DNA of 64,000 bases from DAHVFK01 sp963755395 (lineage in GTDB: Bacteria; Pseudomonadota; Gammaproteobacteria; Burkholderiales; SG8-39): positions 496,001-560,000 of the forward strand of contig CAVWJJ010000004.1 of NCBI GenBank assembly GCA_963755395.1, in the 5' to 3' direction. The position numbers were made by a program, and so were the translations under genes. Position 1 is the first letter of the stretch. Each line of letters begins with the position of its first letter. Of the stretch, positions 17,463 to 28,170 are shown one piece after another. The notes beneath the pieces are model-generated. The model was not told the origin of the DNA. It searched no databases and saw only the letters and a program-made list of their open reading frames with translations.

Positions 17463-18705
17463 GCTGCGCATCACCGGCGGCAGGCCGCTGGAAGGCGATG
17501 TCACGATATCGGGAGCCAAGAACGCGGCGCTGCCGATCATGGCGGCGACGCTACTGGTCCCCGGGGTGCACCGCCTGCGCAATGTGCCAAGGCTGCGCGA
17601 CACGCAGACATTCGCCAAGGTCCTCGAGCTGCTCGGCGCAAAGGTGTCGTTCGACGAAAATCTGTTCACGATCGACACGCACGACGTCAAGTCGGTGGAG
17701 GCGCCTTACGAACTGGTGAAGACCATGCGCGCCAGCATCTACGTGCTCGGACCGCTGTTGGCGCGCTTCGGCCAGGCCAGGGTGTCTTTGCCCGGGGGTT
17801 GCGCATGGGGCCCGCGGCCGGTCAATCTGCACCTCGCCGGATTGCAGGCGATGGGCGCCAAGCTGGATATCGAGCACGGCTACATCGTCGGCCGCGACGT
17901 GACGCTGCGGGGCGCGACCGTCAGTTTCGACGTCGTTTCGGTCGGCGCGACCGCCCAGCTCATGATGGCGGCGGTGCTCGCGCAAGGCACGAGCGTGCTG
18001 GAGAACGTCGCGCTCGAGCCGGATGTGACCGCGCTCGGGGAGGCGCTGGTGGCATGCGGCGCGCGCATCGAGGGGCTCGGGTCGCGGCGCCTCACGATTC
18101 GTGGCGTGAGCGCACTGCGGCCGATCGACGCGACGATCATTCCCGACCGCATCGAGGCGGCGACATTCGCGGCGGCGGCGGCAATAACGGGCAGCAGTAT
18201 CCGGCTCCTGGGCGTAGTGCCGGAACATTTCGAGGCGGCGCTGCACAAGCTGGAAGAGGCCGGTTGCGCGATCCGGCGCAGCGGCAACGCGGTGGCCGTA
18301 TCAGGCCCGCCGCGGCCGGCCGCGGTGAGCGTGGTGACGCAGCCTTTCCCCGGTTTCCCGACCGATATGCAGGCGCAGATGATCGCCGTCTGCGCGCTCG
18401 CCGCGGGCACGAGTGTGGTCGAGGACACGATATATCTGGACCGTTTCACTCACGTGTCCGAGCTGGCGCGCATGGGCGCGCGCATCGAACTGAGGGGCAA
18501 TGTCGCGGTCGTGAACGGCGTAAAGCGCCTCTCGGGAGCGCAAGTCATGGCCACCGATCTGCGCGCCTCGGCGAGCCTGGTGATTGCCGCGCTCGCCGCC
18601 GAAGGCGAGACCGTCATCGACCGCATCTATCACCTCGACCGCGGCTACGAATCGCTCGAAAGGAAGCTCGCAGCCCTGGGCGCCAGGGTCGAGCGCCTGC
18701 GCTAG
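17455..18705 (+). CDS. murA: UDP-N-acetylglucosamine 1-carboxyvinyltransferase MurA
   Basis: 416 aa, GTG start overlapping ibaG. MurA catalyses the first committed step of peptidoglycan synthesis, adding enolpyruvate from PEP to UDP-GlcNAc. The Lys of ISGAKNAALP (about residue 22) and the catalytic Cys at about 116 in LPGGCAWGPRPV are present, so the protein should be fosfomycin-sensitive. The C-terminal half has the ERM-type repeats and the ATDLRASASLVIAALAAEG block. Full length for the family. Confidence 0.96.
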   Translation: MDKLRITGGRPLEGDVTISGAKNAALPIMAATLLVPGVHRLRNVPRLRDTQTFAKVLELLGAKVSFDENLFTIDTHDVKSVEAPYELVKTMRASIYVLGPLLARFGQARVSLPGGCAWGPRPVNLHLAGLQAMGAKLDIEHGYIVGRDVTLRGATVSFDVVSVGATAQLMMAAVLAQGTSVLENVALEPDVTALGEALVACGARIEGLGSRRLTIRGVSALRPIDATIIPDRIEAATFAAAAAITGSSIRLLGVVPEHFEAALHKLEEAGCAIRRSGNAVAVSGPPRPAAVSVVTQPFPGFPTDMQAQMIAVCALAAGTSVVEDTIYLDRFTHVSELARMGARIELRGNVAVVNGVKRLSGAQVMATDLRASASLVIAALAAEGETVIDRIYHLDRGYESLERKLAALGARVERLR

Positions 18706-18712
18706 GACGCGC

Positions 18713-19660
18713 TCAGCGGCTGGCGCTACTCAGGTCGCACATGCCGGTCCACAGGCCGTCGTTCAGCTCGATCTCGCCCACCTGGATCCCGCCGTACGAG
18801 GTCAGCTCCCTGATTTTCGCCTCCACCAGATCGCGCGTCGGTCCGGAGACCAGCCGGGCGAAGCCGAATTCCTCGACTTTGCAGGCGGCCGCGTCCGGAT
18901 GCTCGCAGGTCGCCACCCACTTGTTGCCGATCGCCTCGACGCGCGATATGACGCGCGCGCCGCGGCTCGCCAGCTCGTTCAACGCCTGCTCGACGCCCGC
19001 CTTGCCGTAGCCGGAAATGACCAGGTGCGATCCCGCGTCGAACACTCTTGCCGGCGCGTTCGCGACGGCCTGCTTCGGCTCCGCGGCGGAGGGGCGCTGC
19101 GCCCGCAGGCTGGCCGCGATCTCCGCCACCCGCCGCCCGGCGCGCACGCTGGTCGTCACCGAATAGACTTCGTGCATGCGGCCGTGCTTGTCCTCGCGCG
19201 CCGGCTCGGGCACGAACAGGCGGTCATAGTCGCTCGAGAGCCAGTAGGCGACGTCGCGGAACGAGCGCGACACCAGCAGCTGGCCGGGCTCGGAGAAGCT
19301 CATGACGCGCTGCGCGACGTTGATGCCGTCGCCCACCATGTTGGTCTGGCTGTCGCTCATCTCCGAGAGGTAGACCGGGCCGAGGTTGATCCCCAGCCTC
19401 AAGCGCAGCTTGCCGGCCGAGTCGCGCGTCGACATGGCGGCGAAAAGCGCGTCTTCGGGGTCGCCGGTGAACACCACCACCGCGCCGTCGCCGGTGTCCT
19501 GGATCCTTCGCTCGCGCGGATCGATCTGATCCAGGGCGAAGTTCAGCAGGTCGCGCACCGCCTGCTTCAGCAGCAGCTGCTCCGCCACGGGTTGCTTCGA
19601 GTAGCCGACTACGTCGACGAAAAGGACGCTGCAGACGCGCGTGCGGCTCGAGTCTTCCAC
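18713..19660 (-). CDS. Class III adenylate/guanylate cyclase-domain protein
   Basis: About 315 aa. Residues 10-170 form a class III nucleotide cyclase domain with the two metal-binding aspartates (LFVDVVGYS and DTGDGAVVVF) and the NVAQR helix. About 130 residues follow that I cannot assign; they carry two Gly-rich or Cys-containing segments (VISGYGKAGVEQALNELA, CEHPDAAACKVEEFG). The frame is open further upstream to 19810, across the hisG promoter, but GTG at 19660 is the most sensible start; an AGGAG on this strand precedes only ATC/ATT codons. Which nucleotide it makes, or whether it is active, cannot be judged. It is convergent with murA (7-nt gap) and divergent from hisG. Confidence 0.7.
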   Translation of the reverse strand: MEDSSRTRVCSVLFVDVVGYSKQPVAEQLLLKQAVRDLLNFALDQIDPRERRIQDTGDGAVVVFTGDPEDALFAAMSTRDSAGKLRLRLGINLGPVYLSEMSDSQTNMVGDGINVAQRVMSFSEPGQLLVSRSFRDVAYWLSSDYDRLFVPEPAREDKHGRMHEVYSVTTSVRAGRRVAEIAASLRAQRPSAAEPKQAVANAPARVFDAGSHLVISGYGKAGVEQALNELASRGARVISRVEAIGNKWVATCEHPDAAACKVEEFGFARLVSGPTRDLVEAKIRELTSYGGIQVGEIELNDGLWTGMCDLSSASR

Positions 19661-19749
19661 GATTGCTGTGAGCGGGGCCGGCTTCGTTGACGACCGGCGA
19701 ATGATACTCCTGCGGTAGAATCCGGACCCTAGACAGCTGCGCAACGCGG

Positions 19750-19776
19750 GCCCCTCGGAGGGGCTTGTTTGCTTTT
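19750..19776 (+). other. Leader hairpin followed by T-rich tract before hisG
   Basis: GCCCCT-CGG-AGGGGC (19750-19764) forms a stable 6-bp stem with a triloop, followed by the T-rich TTGTTTGCTTTT. This looks like an intrinsic terminator, but it stands only 5 nt before the hisG ATG (19782). It could attenuate his transcription, or be a leftover terminator. No His-rich leader peptide is visible upstream. Confidence 0.5.
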
Positions 19777-19781
19777 GTGCC

Positions 19782-20428
19782 ATGGGTCTGATCAGCATCG
19801 CGCTTTCCAAGGGACGGATCTACGACGAGACCGCGCCGCTGCTCGCGCGCGTGGGCATCCGGCCCGACGAGGACCCCGGGGCCTCGCGCAAGCTCGTGAT
19901 CGGCACCAACCGCCGCGGCCTGCGCCTGATCGTGGTGCGGGCCTCGGACACGCCGACCTACGTGCAGTTCGGCGGCGCGGACCTCGGCATCGCCGGCAAG
20001 GACGTGCTGGTCGAGCACGGCGGGGAGGGGTTGTACCAGCCGGTCGACCTCGGCATCGCCCGCTGCCGCATGATGGTGGCGGTGCGCAAGGGCTTCGATT
20101 ACGAAGGTGCCGTGCGCCGCGGCGCGCGGCTGCGCGTTGCCACCAAGTATCTGCGTACCACGCGCGAGCACTTCGCCGCCAAGGGGGTGCACGTCGACCT
20201 GATCAAGCTTTACGGCTCGATGGAGCTGGCGCCGATCGTTGGTCTGGCCGATGCGATCGTCGACCTGGTTTCAAGCGGCAGCACGCTGCGCGCCAACAAC
20301 CTGGTCGCGGTCGAGGAGATCATGCCGGTCTCGGCCCGGTTGGTAGTGAACCAGGCGGCGCTGAAGATGAAGCGCGCCCAGCTGCAGCCGCTGGTCGAGG
20401 CCTTCGCGCGCGCGGCCGGGGAGCGGCG

Positions 20429-20432
<4 letters not shown>
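19782..20432 (+). CDS. hisG: ATP phosphoribosyltransferase HisG (short form)
   Basis: 216 aa short-form HisG, lacking the C-terminal regulatory domain of the long form. Conserved features include LSKGRIYDETAPLL at the N-terminus, GGADLGIAGKDVL near residue 65 and the PRPP-binding ADAIVDLVSSGSTLRANNL block near residue 160-178. It starts histidine synthesis by joining ATP and PRPP. Short HisG works with HisZ, which is not in this window. The stop overlaps the hisD GTG. Confidence 0.95.
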
Positions 20433-21720
<1,288 letters not shown>

Positions 21721-21724
<4 letters not shown>

Positions 21725-22776
21725 CCCCCGAACAGCTGATCCGGCCGGAGATCCTCGCGCTCAAGGCCTACCACGTGCCAGACGCCGGGAACATGGTAAA
21801 GCTCGACGCGATGGAGAATCCCTACCCGCTTCCGGCCGAGATGCGCCACGAGCTGGCGCAGGTGCTCGCAGGGGTCGATCTCAACCGCTACCCGGAGCCC
21901 TCGGGCCGCAAGCTGCGCGAGCTTCTGGCGCGCACCATGCGCGTGCCCGCCGGCATGGAGCTGCTGCTCGGCAACGGCTCGGACGACCTGATCCAGATGG
22001 TGACCTTCGCCCTGGCGCGCCCCGGCGCGGTGATGATGTACCCGGCGCCGACCTTCGTCATGTACGGCATCGACGCCGTGCTGGCCGGCATGAAGGCGCG
22101 CGAGGTGCCGTTAAGCGCCGACTACACGCTCGATCTGGACGCCTTCCTCGCGCAGATGAAGGCGCACGACCCGGCGCTGGTGTTCATCGCCTACCCCAAC
22201 AATCCGACCGGCGTGCTCTATCGCGAGGAAGATGTGGTCGCGATCCTGCGCGCGGCCAGCGGGCTGGTGGTGATCGACGAGGCCTACCACGTGTTCGCGC
22301 AGCGGAGCTTCATGCCGCGGCTGGCGGAGTTTCCCAATCTCGTGGTGATGCGCACCGTGTCCAAGCTCGGGCTGGCCGGGATCAGGCTCGGCTACCTGGC
22401 CGCGAGCCCGCGCTGGGTCGAGCAGTTCAACAAGGTGCGCCAGGCCTACAACGTCAACGTGCTGACCCAGGCAGCCGCGCTCTACGTGCTCGAGCGCATC
22501 GAGGTGCTCGAGGCGCAGGCTGCGCGCATCCGCGCCGACCGCACCCAGCTGGGCGCCGCGCTGGCCGCGCTGAACGGGGTCACCGTGTACCCGTCGCAGG
22601 CGAACTTTTTCATGATCCAGGTCGCTGACGCTCGCCGCACCTGGGAGGCGCTGCGCAGCCAGGGGGTGCTGGTCAAGAACCTGGACGGCCCGGCGCTGCC
22701 GAATTGCCTACGCGTGACCGTCGGCACGCCCGACGAAAACCGTATACTGTTGACCGCGCTGCGCGAAGCGCTCTGA
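21721..22776 (+). CDS. hisC: Histidinol-phosphate aminotransferase HisC
   Basis: 351 aa from GTG at 21721, overlapping the hisD stop (GTGA). Class II PLP aminotransferase with MENPYPLP near the start, GNGSDDLIQ for cofactor binding, FIAYPNNPTG, VIDEAYHVF, and the Schiff-base Lys in TVSKLGLAGIRLGY. It converts imidazole-acetol phosphate to histidinol phosphate. Length is normal. Confidence 0.95.
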
Positions 22777-22783
22777 GAAACCG

Positions 22784-23371
22784 ATGCGTACCGCCGAAGT
22801 CGTCCGCAACACCAAGGAAACGCAGATCCGCGTCAGGCTCGACCTGGACGGCGGCGGCGCATCCAAGCTCGCCACCGGAATCCCATTTCTCGAGCACATG
22901 CTCGACCAGGTGGCGCGCCACGGCATGATCGACCTGGAGATCGACGCCAAGGGCGACCTCCACATCGACGCCCACCACACCGTGGAGGACATCGGCATCA
23001 CGCTCGGCCAGGCCTTCGCCAAGGCGATCGGCGACAAGGCCGGCATCCGGCGCTACGGCCATGCCTACGTGCCGCTAGACGAGGCGCTGTCGCGCGTGGT
23101 GATCGATCTTTCCGGGCGGCCGGGGCTCGAGTTCCACGTTGCCTGGACCCGCGCATTGATCGGCGAGTTCGACGTCGACCTGGTGCACGAGTTCTTCCAG
23201 GGCTTCGTCAATCACGCCCAGGTCACGCTGCACGCCGACAATCTGCGCGGCGACAATGCGCACCATCAGTGCGAGACGGTGTTCAAGGCCTTCGCCCGTG
23301 CGCTGCGCATGGCGGCGGAAGCCGATCCGCGCGCGGCCGGGAGCATTCCTTCGACCAAGGGTTCTCTGTAA
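22784..23371 (+). CDS. hisB: Imidazoleglycerol-phosphate dehydratase HisB (monofunctional)
   Basis: 195 aa, dehydratase domain only; the histidinol-phosphatase domain fused in enterobacteria is absent, as usual in this group. Both Mn-binding His clusters are visible (FLEHMLDQVARHG with DAHHTVEDIG, and the C-terminal DNAHHQCETVFKAFARAL), plus STKGSL at the end. It follows hisC with a 7-nt gap. Confidence 0.95.
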   Translation: MRTAEVVRNTKETQIRVRLDLDGGGASKLATGIPFLEHMLDQVARHGMIDLEIDAKGDLHIDAHHTVEDIGITLGQAFAKAIGDKAGIRRYGHAYVPLDEALSRVVIDLSGRPGLEFHVAWTRALIGEFDVDLVHEFFQGFVNHAQVTLHADNLRGDNAHHQCETVFKAFARALRMAAEADPRAAGSIPSTKGSL

Positions 23372-23372
23372 G

Positions 23373-24008
23373 TTGACCATCGCAGTCGTCGATTACGGCA
23401 TGGGGAACCTGCGCTCCGTGTCCAAGGCGCTCGAGCACGTGGCGCCGAAAGCGGGGGTGCGGGTGACCTCGGACGCGGCGCAGATACGCTCTGCCGAGCG
23501 CGTCGTCGTGCCCGGCCAGGGCGCGATGCCCGACTGCATGCGCGAGCTCGCCGCGCGCGGGCTGGTCGAGCCGGTGCTCGAGGCATCGCGCGACAAGCCG
23601 TTTCTCGGCATCTGCATCGGCCTGCAGATGCTTTTCGAGCGCAGCGAGGAAGGCGGCGTGCAGGGGCTGGGCGTACTCGCCGGCGCGGTGCGGCACTTTG
23701 CTTCGGACATGCGCGACGAGCGAACCGGCGAGCGCCTGAAGGTGCCGCACATGGGCTGGAACGAGGTCGCGCAGGCGCAACGCCACGCACTGTGGCAGGG
23801 TATCGCCGACTCGAGCCGCTTCTACTTCGTGCACAGCTACTACGCCGACGAGGGCGACCCTGCTGTTCGCAGCGGGCGCACGACCTACGGCGCGGCCTTT
23901 ACCAGCGCGGTTGCGCGCGATAATATCTTTGCCGTACAGTTTCACCCGGAAAAGAGCCAAGCGGCTGGATTGCAGCTCCTGCGCAACTTCGTTTACTGGC
24001 AACCCTGA
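23373..24008 (+). CDS. hisH: Imidazole glycerol phosphate synthase glutaminase subunit HisH
   Basis: 211 aa from a TTG start at 23373, 1 nt after the hisB stop; this start gives the usual N-terminus (TIAVVDYGMGNLRSV). Class I glutamine amidotransferase: catalytic Cys at about residue 81 (LGICIGLQMLF) and the His-Glu pair in VQFHPEKS. It supplies ammonia to HisF. A 61-nt gap separates it from hisA. Confidence 0.94.
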   Translation: MTIAVVDYGMGNLRSVSKALEHVAPKAGVRVTSDAAQIRSAERVVVPGQGAMPDCMRELAARGLVEPVLEASRDKPFLGICIGLQMLFERSEEGGVQGLGVLAGAVRHFASDMRDERTGERLKVPHMGWNEVAQAQRHALWQGIADSSRFYFVHSYYADEGDPAVRSGRTTYGAAFTSAVARDNIFAVQFHPEKSQAAGLQLLRNFVYWQP

Positions 24009-24069
24009 TTTTTCCAGCGCCCCCCGCGCGCCCTGGCGTCACGACGCCGTGCCGCCCACCGACAGAGCC

Positions 24070-24819
24070 ATGCTGATCATCCCCGCGATCGACCTCAAGG
24101 ACGGGCGCTGCGTGCGCCTCAAGCAAGGCGACATGAGGACCGCCACGGTGTTTTCCGAGGATCCGGTCGCCATGGCGCGGCACTGGGCCGAGCAGGGCGC
24201 GCGGCGCCTTCACATCGTCGACTTGAACGGCGCAGTGGCGGGCCGGCCGAAGAACGAGAAGGTGATCCGCGCCATCATCAACGCCGTCGGCGAGCGGGTG
24301 CCGATCGAGATCGGGGGCGGCATCCGCGACCTCGACACGATCGAGAGCTATATCGACGCTGGCGTGCAGTACGTGGTGATCGGCACTGCCGCGGTGAAGA
24401 ACCCCGGCTTCCTGTCGGACGCCTGCTACGCGTTCCCGGGGCGCATCATCGCGGGCCTCGACGCCAAGGACGGCAAGGTCGCGGTTGAGGGATGGTCGAA
24501 GATGACCGGGCACGACGTCGTCGACCTGGCGAAGAAGTACGAGGAGTACGGGGTCGAGGCGATCATCTACACCGACATCGGCCGCGACGGCATGATGGGC
24601 GGGATCAACATCGAGGCCACGCTCAGGCTGGCGCAGGCGATCAAGACCCCGGTCATCGCCTCGGGCGGGCTCGACAGCGTCAAGGACGTCGAGACCGTGT
24701 GCGCCCAGCTCGCGCCCGAGGGCATCATCGGCGCGATCGCCGGGCGCGCGCTGTACGAGGGCAAGCTCGACCTCAAGAAAGCGCAGGCGGCCGCGGACAA
24801 GGCGGTTGGCAAGGAGTAG
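24070..24819 (+). CDS. hisA: Phosphoribosyl-formimino isomerase HisA
   Basis: 249 aa (beta/alpha)8 barrel with IPAIDLKDGRCVRLKQGD at the N-terminus containing the general-base Asp, and the second catalytic Asp in TDIGRDGMMGG. It performs the Amadori rearrangement of ProFAR. ATG at 24070 gives the standard MLIIPAID start. hisF begins 4 nt after the stop. Confidence 0.95.
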   Translation: MLIIPAIDLKDGRCVRLKQGDMRTATVFSEDPVAMARHWAEQGARRLHIVDLNGAVAGRPKNEKVIRAIINAVGERVPIEIGGGIRDLDTIESYIDAGVQYVVIGTAAVKNPGFLSDACYAFPGRIIAGLDAKDGKVAVEGWSKMTGHDVVDLAKKYEEYGVEAIIYTDIGRDGMMGGINIEATLRLAQAIKTPVIASGGLDSVKDVETVCAQLAPEGIIGAIAGRALYEGKLDLKKAQAAADKAVGKE

Positions 24820-24823
24820 CGCG

Positions 24824-25581
<758 letters not shown>

Positions 25582-25585
<4 letters not shown>

Positions 25586-25974
25586 GCGAACAGTGGCTCG
25601 ACGAGCTATGCTGGAACGAGCAGGGACTGGTCCCGGCGATCGCTCAGGACGCCGCCAGCGGCCGGGTGCTGACGCTGGCATGGATGAACCGCGAGGCTCT
25701 GGTCGAAACGGTGAACAGCGGCCGCGCGGTGTACTGGTCGCGCTCGCGCGCCAAGCTCTGGCGCAAGGGCGAGGAGTCGGGGCACGTGCAGAAAGTGCTC
25801 GAGTTGCGCCTGGACTGCGACGCCGACGCAGTCCTGCTCAAGGTCGAGCAGGTCGGCGGCATAGCGTGCCATACCGGGCGCGAGAGTTGCTATTTCCGCA
25901 AGCTGGACAACGGGAGGTGGGTGACGACGGATCCGGTGAAGAAGGATCCTTCGCTCATCTACGGCAAGAAATGA
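25582..25974 (+). CDS. hisI: Phosphoribosyl-AMP cyclohydrolase HisI
   Basis: 130 aa monofunctional HisI. It contains MNREALVETVNSGRAVYWSR, the metal-binding LDCDADAVL motif and the Cys/His motif ACHTGRESCYFR. It opens the adenine ring of PR-AMP. In this organism hisI and hisE are separate genes rather than fused; the hisI stop overlaps the hisE ATG. Confidence 0.95.
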
Positions 25975-26303
25975 AAGCTGGACTGTATGAGGCGCTCGAG
26001 CGCATCGCTGCCGTGATCGAGCAGCACAAGGGCGGCGACCCGGAAAAGTCCTACGTCGCGCGGCTGACTGCGAAGGGCGAGGACGCGGTGCTGAAGAAGA
26101 TCGGCGAGGAGGCCACCGAAACGGTGCTCGCGGCCAAGGGCGGTGACCGGCTGGCGCTGGTGCGCGAGACCGCCGACCTCTGGTTTCACTGCATGATTGC
26201 GCTCGCGCAGCACGGCCTGGGACCGGGCGATGTGCTCGCCGAGCTGCACCGGCGCGAAGGCATCTCGGGCATCGACGAGAAGGCTTCGCGCGGCAAGAAA
26301 TAG
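25971..26303 (+). CDS. hisE: Phosphoribosyl-ATP pyrophosphatase HisE
   Basis: 110 aa all-helical MazG-like pyrophosphatase. Conserved motifs are KGEDAVLKKIGEEATETVLA and ETADLWFHCMIAL, which carry the acidic Mg-binding residues. It hydrolyses PR-ATP to PR-AMP and completes the hisGDCBHAFIE set. An 8-nt gap precedes the HIT-family gene. Confidence 0.93.
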   Translation: MKAGLYEALERIAAVIEQHKGGDPEKSYVARLTAKGEDAVLKKIGEEATETVLAAKGGDRLALVRETADLWFHCMIALAQHGLGPGDVLAELHRREGISGIDEKASRGKK

Positions 26304-26311
26304 GGACCAGC

Positions 26312-26671
26312 ATGAACGACCCGAATTGCCTGTTCTGCAAGATCGTGCGCGGCGAGATCCCGGCCAAGAAGGTCTACGAGGACGACGACGTGCTCGCGTT
26401 CCACGACATCCGGCCACTGGCGCCGGTGCACTTCATGCTCGTCCCGAAGGAGCACGTGGCGTCGCTGTACGAAGCCGGCATGGCGCAGCACCGCGCGCTG
26501 GGCAAGATGCTGGCGCTCGCCGGGGAACTGGCGCGAAAGGAAGGCGCAAGCGACGGTTTTCGCACCATCATCAACACTGGCCGGGTAGGCAACCAGGAGG
26601 TGTATCATTTGCACATGCACGTGATCGGAGGGCCGGATCCGCTTGGCCCCATGATCCAGCGGAGAAAATAG
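26312..26671 (+). CDS. HinT-like HIT-family nucleotide hydrolase
   Basis: 119 aa HIT-domain protein with the triad HLHMHVIGG near the C-terminus (about residue 100-108) and CLFCKIVRGEIP at the N-terminus, which marks the HinT branch. HinT hydrolyses nucleoside phosphoramidates. It sits between hisE and tatA with short gaps (8 and 9 nt), the usual betaproteobacterial arrangement, and is probably co-transcribed with both. Confidence 0.9.
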   Translation: MNDPNCLFCKIVRGEIPAKKVYEDDDVLAFHDIRPLAPVHFMLVPKEHVASLYEAGMAQHRALGKMLALAGELARKEGASDGFRTIINTGRVGNQEVYHLHMHVIGGPDPLGPMIQRRK

Positions 26672-26680
26672 GAGGTTGTT

Positions 26681-26914
26681 ATGGGTTCATTCAGCATCTG
26701 GCACTGGCTGATCGTGCTGGTCATCGTGATGATGATCTTCGGCACCAAGAAGCTGCGCAATATGGGCGCCGACCTGGGCGGGGCGGTACGCGGGTTCAAG
26801 GAAGGCATGCGCGAGGGTGGCGCCGACAAAGGCGCGGAGCCCGGTTCCGCGCCTCAGGTCACGGGCAAGACGGTCGAGGGCGAGGTCAGGGAAAAGACCC
26901 AAACCAAGGCCTGA
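26681..26914 (+). CDS. tatA: Twin-arginine translocase subunit TatA
   Basis: 77 aa. An N-terminal membrane helix (FSIWHWLIVLVIVMMIF), the conserved FGTKKLR hinge and an amphipathic helix (GADLGGAVRGFKEGM) make this a clear TatA. A good ribosome-binding site (GGAGG) stands 7 nt before ATG. TatA oligomers form the passage for folded, twin-arginine-tagged proteins such as the Rieske protein encoded at 37.7 kb. An intrinsic terminator follows. Confidence 0.94.
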   Translation: MGSFSIWHWLIVLVIVMMIFGTKKLRNMGADLGGAVRGFKEGMREGGADKGAEPGSAPQVTGKTVEGEVREKTQTKA

Positions 26915-26939
26915 GTCCCGCCTCGCACCGACGTGCAAC

Positions 26940-26962
26940 GGGCGCCCAGCGGGCGCCCTTTT
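26940..26962 (+). terminator. Intrinsic terminator between tatA and tatB
   Basis: A perfect 8-bp stem GGGCGCCC-AGC-GGGCGCCC is followed by TTTT, 26 nt after the tatA stop and 26 nt before the tatB start. It should reduce read-through from the his-tatA run into tatBC, keeping TatA in excess of TatB and TatC. Confidence 0.75.
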
Positions 26963-26987
26963 CATCTCCAGACTTCACAAAGCCACC

Positions 26988-27365
26988 GTGTTCGATATCG
27001 GATTCACCGAACTGATGGTGATCGGCGTGGTCGCGCTGATCGTGATCGGGCCGGAGCGCCTGCCCGGCGTGGCGCGCACCATCGGCCACCTTGCAGGGCG
27101 GCTGCAGCGCTACGTCAACGACGTCAAGGCCGACATCAGCCGTGAAATGGAGTTCGACGAGCTGCGCAAGATGCGCGACTCGATGCAGCAGGCCGCGACC
27201 GAGATCGAGACCTCGGTGCGCAGCGAGCTCGACAAGACCGAGCAGGACCTGAACAAGACCGTCGCCGAAGCGGTTGAAGACAAGTCCTCCACGCCAGAAG
27301 CTGCAGCTGCGCCCGAGAGTGCAGCCCCGCCGGACAAGCCTGCCGAGCCGGCGAAGCTGCAATGA
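26988..27365 (+). CDS. tatB: Twin-arginine translocase subunit TatB
   Basis: 125 aa from GTG at 26988, giving the canonical MFDIGFTELMVIGVVALIV start. The membrane helix, the GPERLPGVART hinge and a long amphipathic and acidic tail are typical of TatB. With TatC it recognises twin-arginine signal peptides. It lies after a terminator, so it may rely on partial read-through or its own weak promoter. The stop overlaps tatC (ATGA). Confidence 0.93.
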   Translation: MFDIGFTELMVIGVVALIVIGPERLPGVARTIGHLAGRLQRYVNDVKADISREMEFDELRKMRDSMQQAATEIETSVRSELDKTEQDLNKTVAEAVEDKSSTPEAAAAPESAAPPDKPAEPAKLQ

Positions 27366-28156
27366 CCGACGCGGAATCGTTCATCTCGCACCTGATCGAA
27401 TTGCGCACGCGGCTGATACGCGCGGCGGCCTCGGTGCTGGTGGTGTTCGTCGGGCTCTACGTATGGCCCGGAGCGGGGCCGATCTACGACTTTCTGTCGC
27501 AGCCGCTGATGCGCGCGCTGCCCGAGGGCAGCAAGATGATCGCGATCGGCGTGGTGACGCCGTTCCTGGTGCCGATGAAAGTCACCGCGCTGGTCGCCTT
27601 TCTGGTTGCGCTGCCGTACGTGCTGTACCAGGCATGGGCGTTCGTTGCGCCGGGCCTGTACGAGCACGAGCGCAAGCTTGCGCTGCCGGTGGTGATCAGC
27701 AGCACCGTGCTGTTCCTTTCCGGGGTCGCGTTCTGCTACTACGTCGTATTCGTGCGGGTGTTCACCTTCATCCAGCACTTCGCGCCCAAGAGCATCACGC
27801 CGGCGCCGGACATCGAGGCCTACTTCAGCTTCGTCATCACCATGTTCCTCGCCTTCGGCGTCACCTTCGAGATCCCGATCATCGTCATGGTTCTGGTGCG
27901 CATGGGCGTGGTAAGCGTCGACAAGCTGCGCGCGGCGCGCCCCTACGTGATCGTGGGCGCCTTCATCGCCGCCGCCGTCGTCACCCCGCCGGACGTGATC
28001 TCGCAGTTCATGCTCGCGGTGCCGATGTGCCTGCTGTACGAGGCGGGTCTGTTCTTCGCCCGCTTTGTCAGCAAGCGCGCCGCCGAAGCGAAGCAGGGCG
28101 CTGACGACAAGCCGCTGAGCGACGAGGAAATGGAGCGCGAGCTCGATCGCAGCTGA
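27362..28156 (+). CDS. tatC: Twin-arginine translocase subunit TatC
   Basis: 264 aa, six membrane helices, with SFISHLIELRTRLIRA at the N-terminus and the FGVTFEIPI block conserved in TatC. It is the main receptor for Tat signal peptides. It overlaps tatB by 4 nt and faces the AEC carrier gene tail to tail. Confidence 0.95.
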   Translation: MTDAESFISHLIELRTRLIRAAASVLVVFVGLYVWPGAGPIYDFLSQPLMRALPEGSKMIAIGVVTPFLVPMKVTALVAFLVALPYVLYQAWAFVAPGLYEHERKLALPVVISSTVLFLSGVAFCYYVVFVRVFTFIQHFAPKSITPAPDIEAYFSFVITMFLAFGVTFEIPIIVMVLVRMGVVSVDKLRAARPYVIVGAFIAAAVVTPPDVISQFMLAVPMCLLYEAGLFFARFVSKRAAEAKQGADDKPLSDEEMERELDRS

Positions 28157-28170
28157 GCTTAGGGGCTCAG
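28153..28170. other. Inverted repeat spanning the two converging stop codons
   Basis: CTGAGC-TTAGGG-GCTCAG is a 6-bp perfect stem that covers the tatC stop on one strand and the AEC-carrier stop on the other; only 2 nt separate the two coding sequences. It has no T tract, so it is at best a weak bidirectional terminator. Confidence 0.4.

Noticed and set aside
19661..19810. N-terminal extension of the cyclase-domain protein to 19810
   Set aside because: It would run through the hisG leader hairpin and into hisG; the translation there has no domain-like character.
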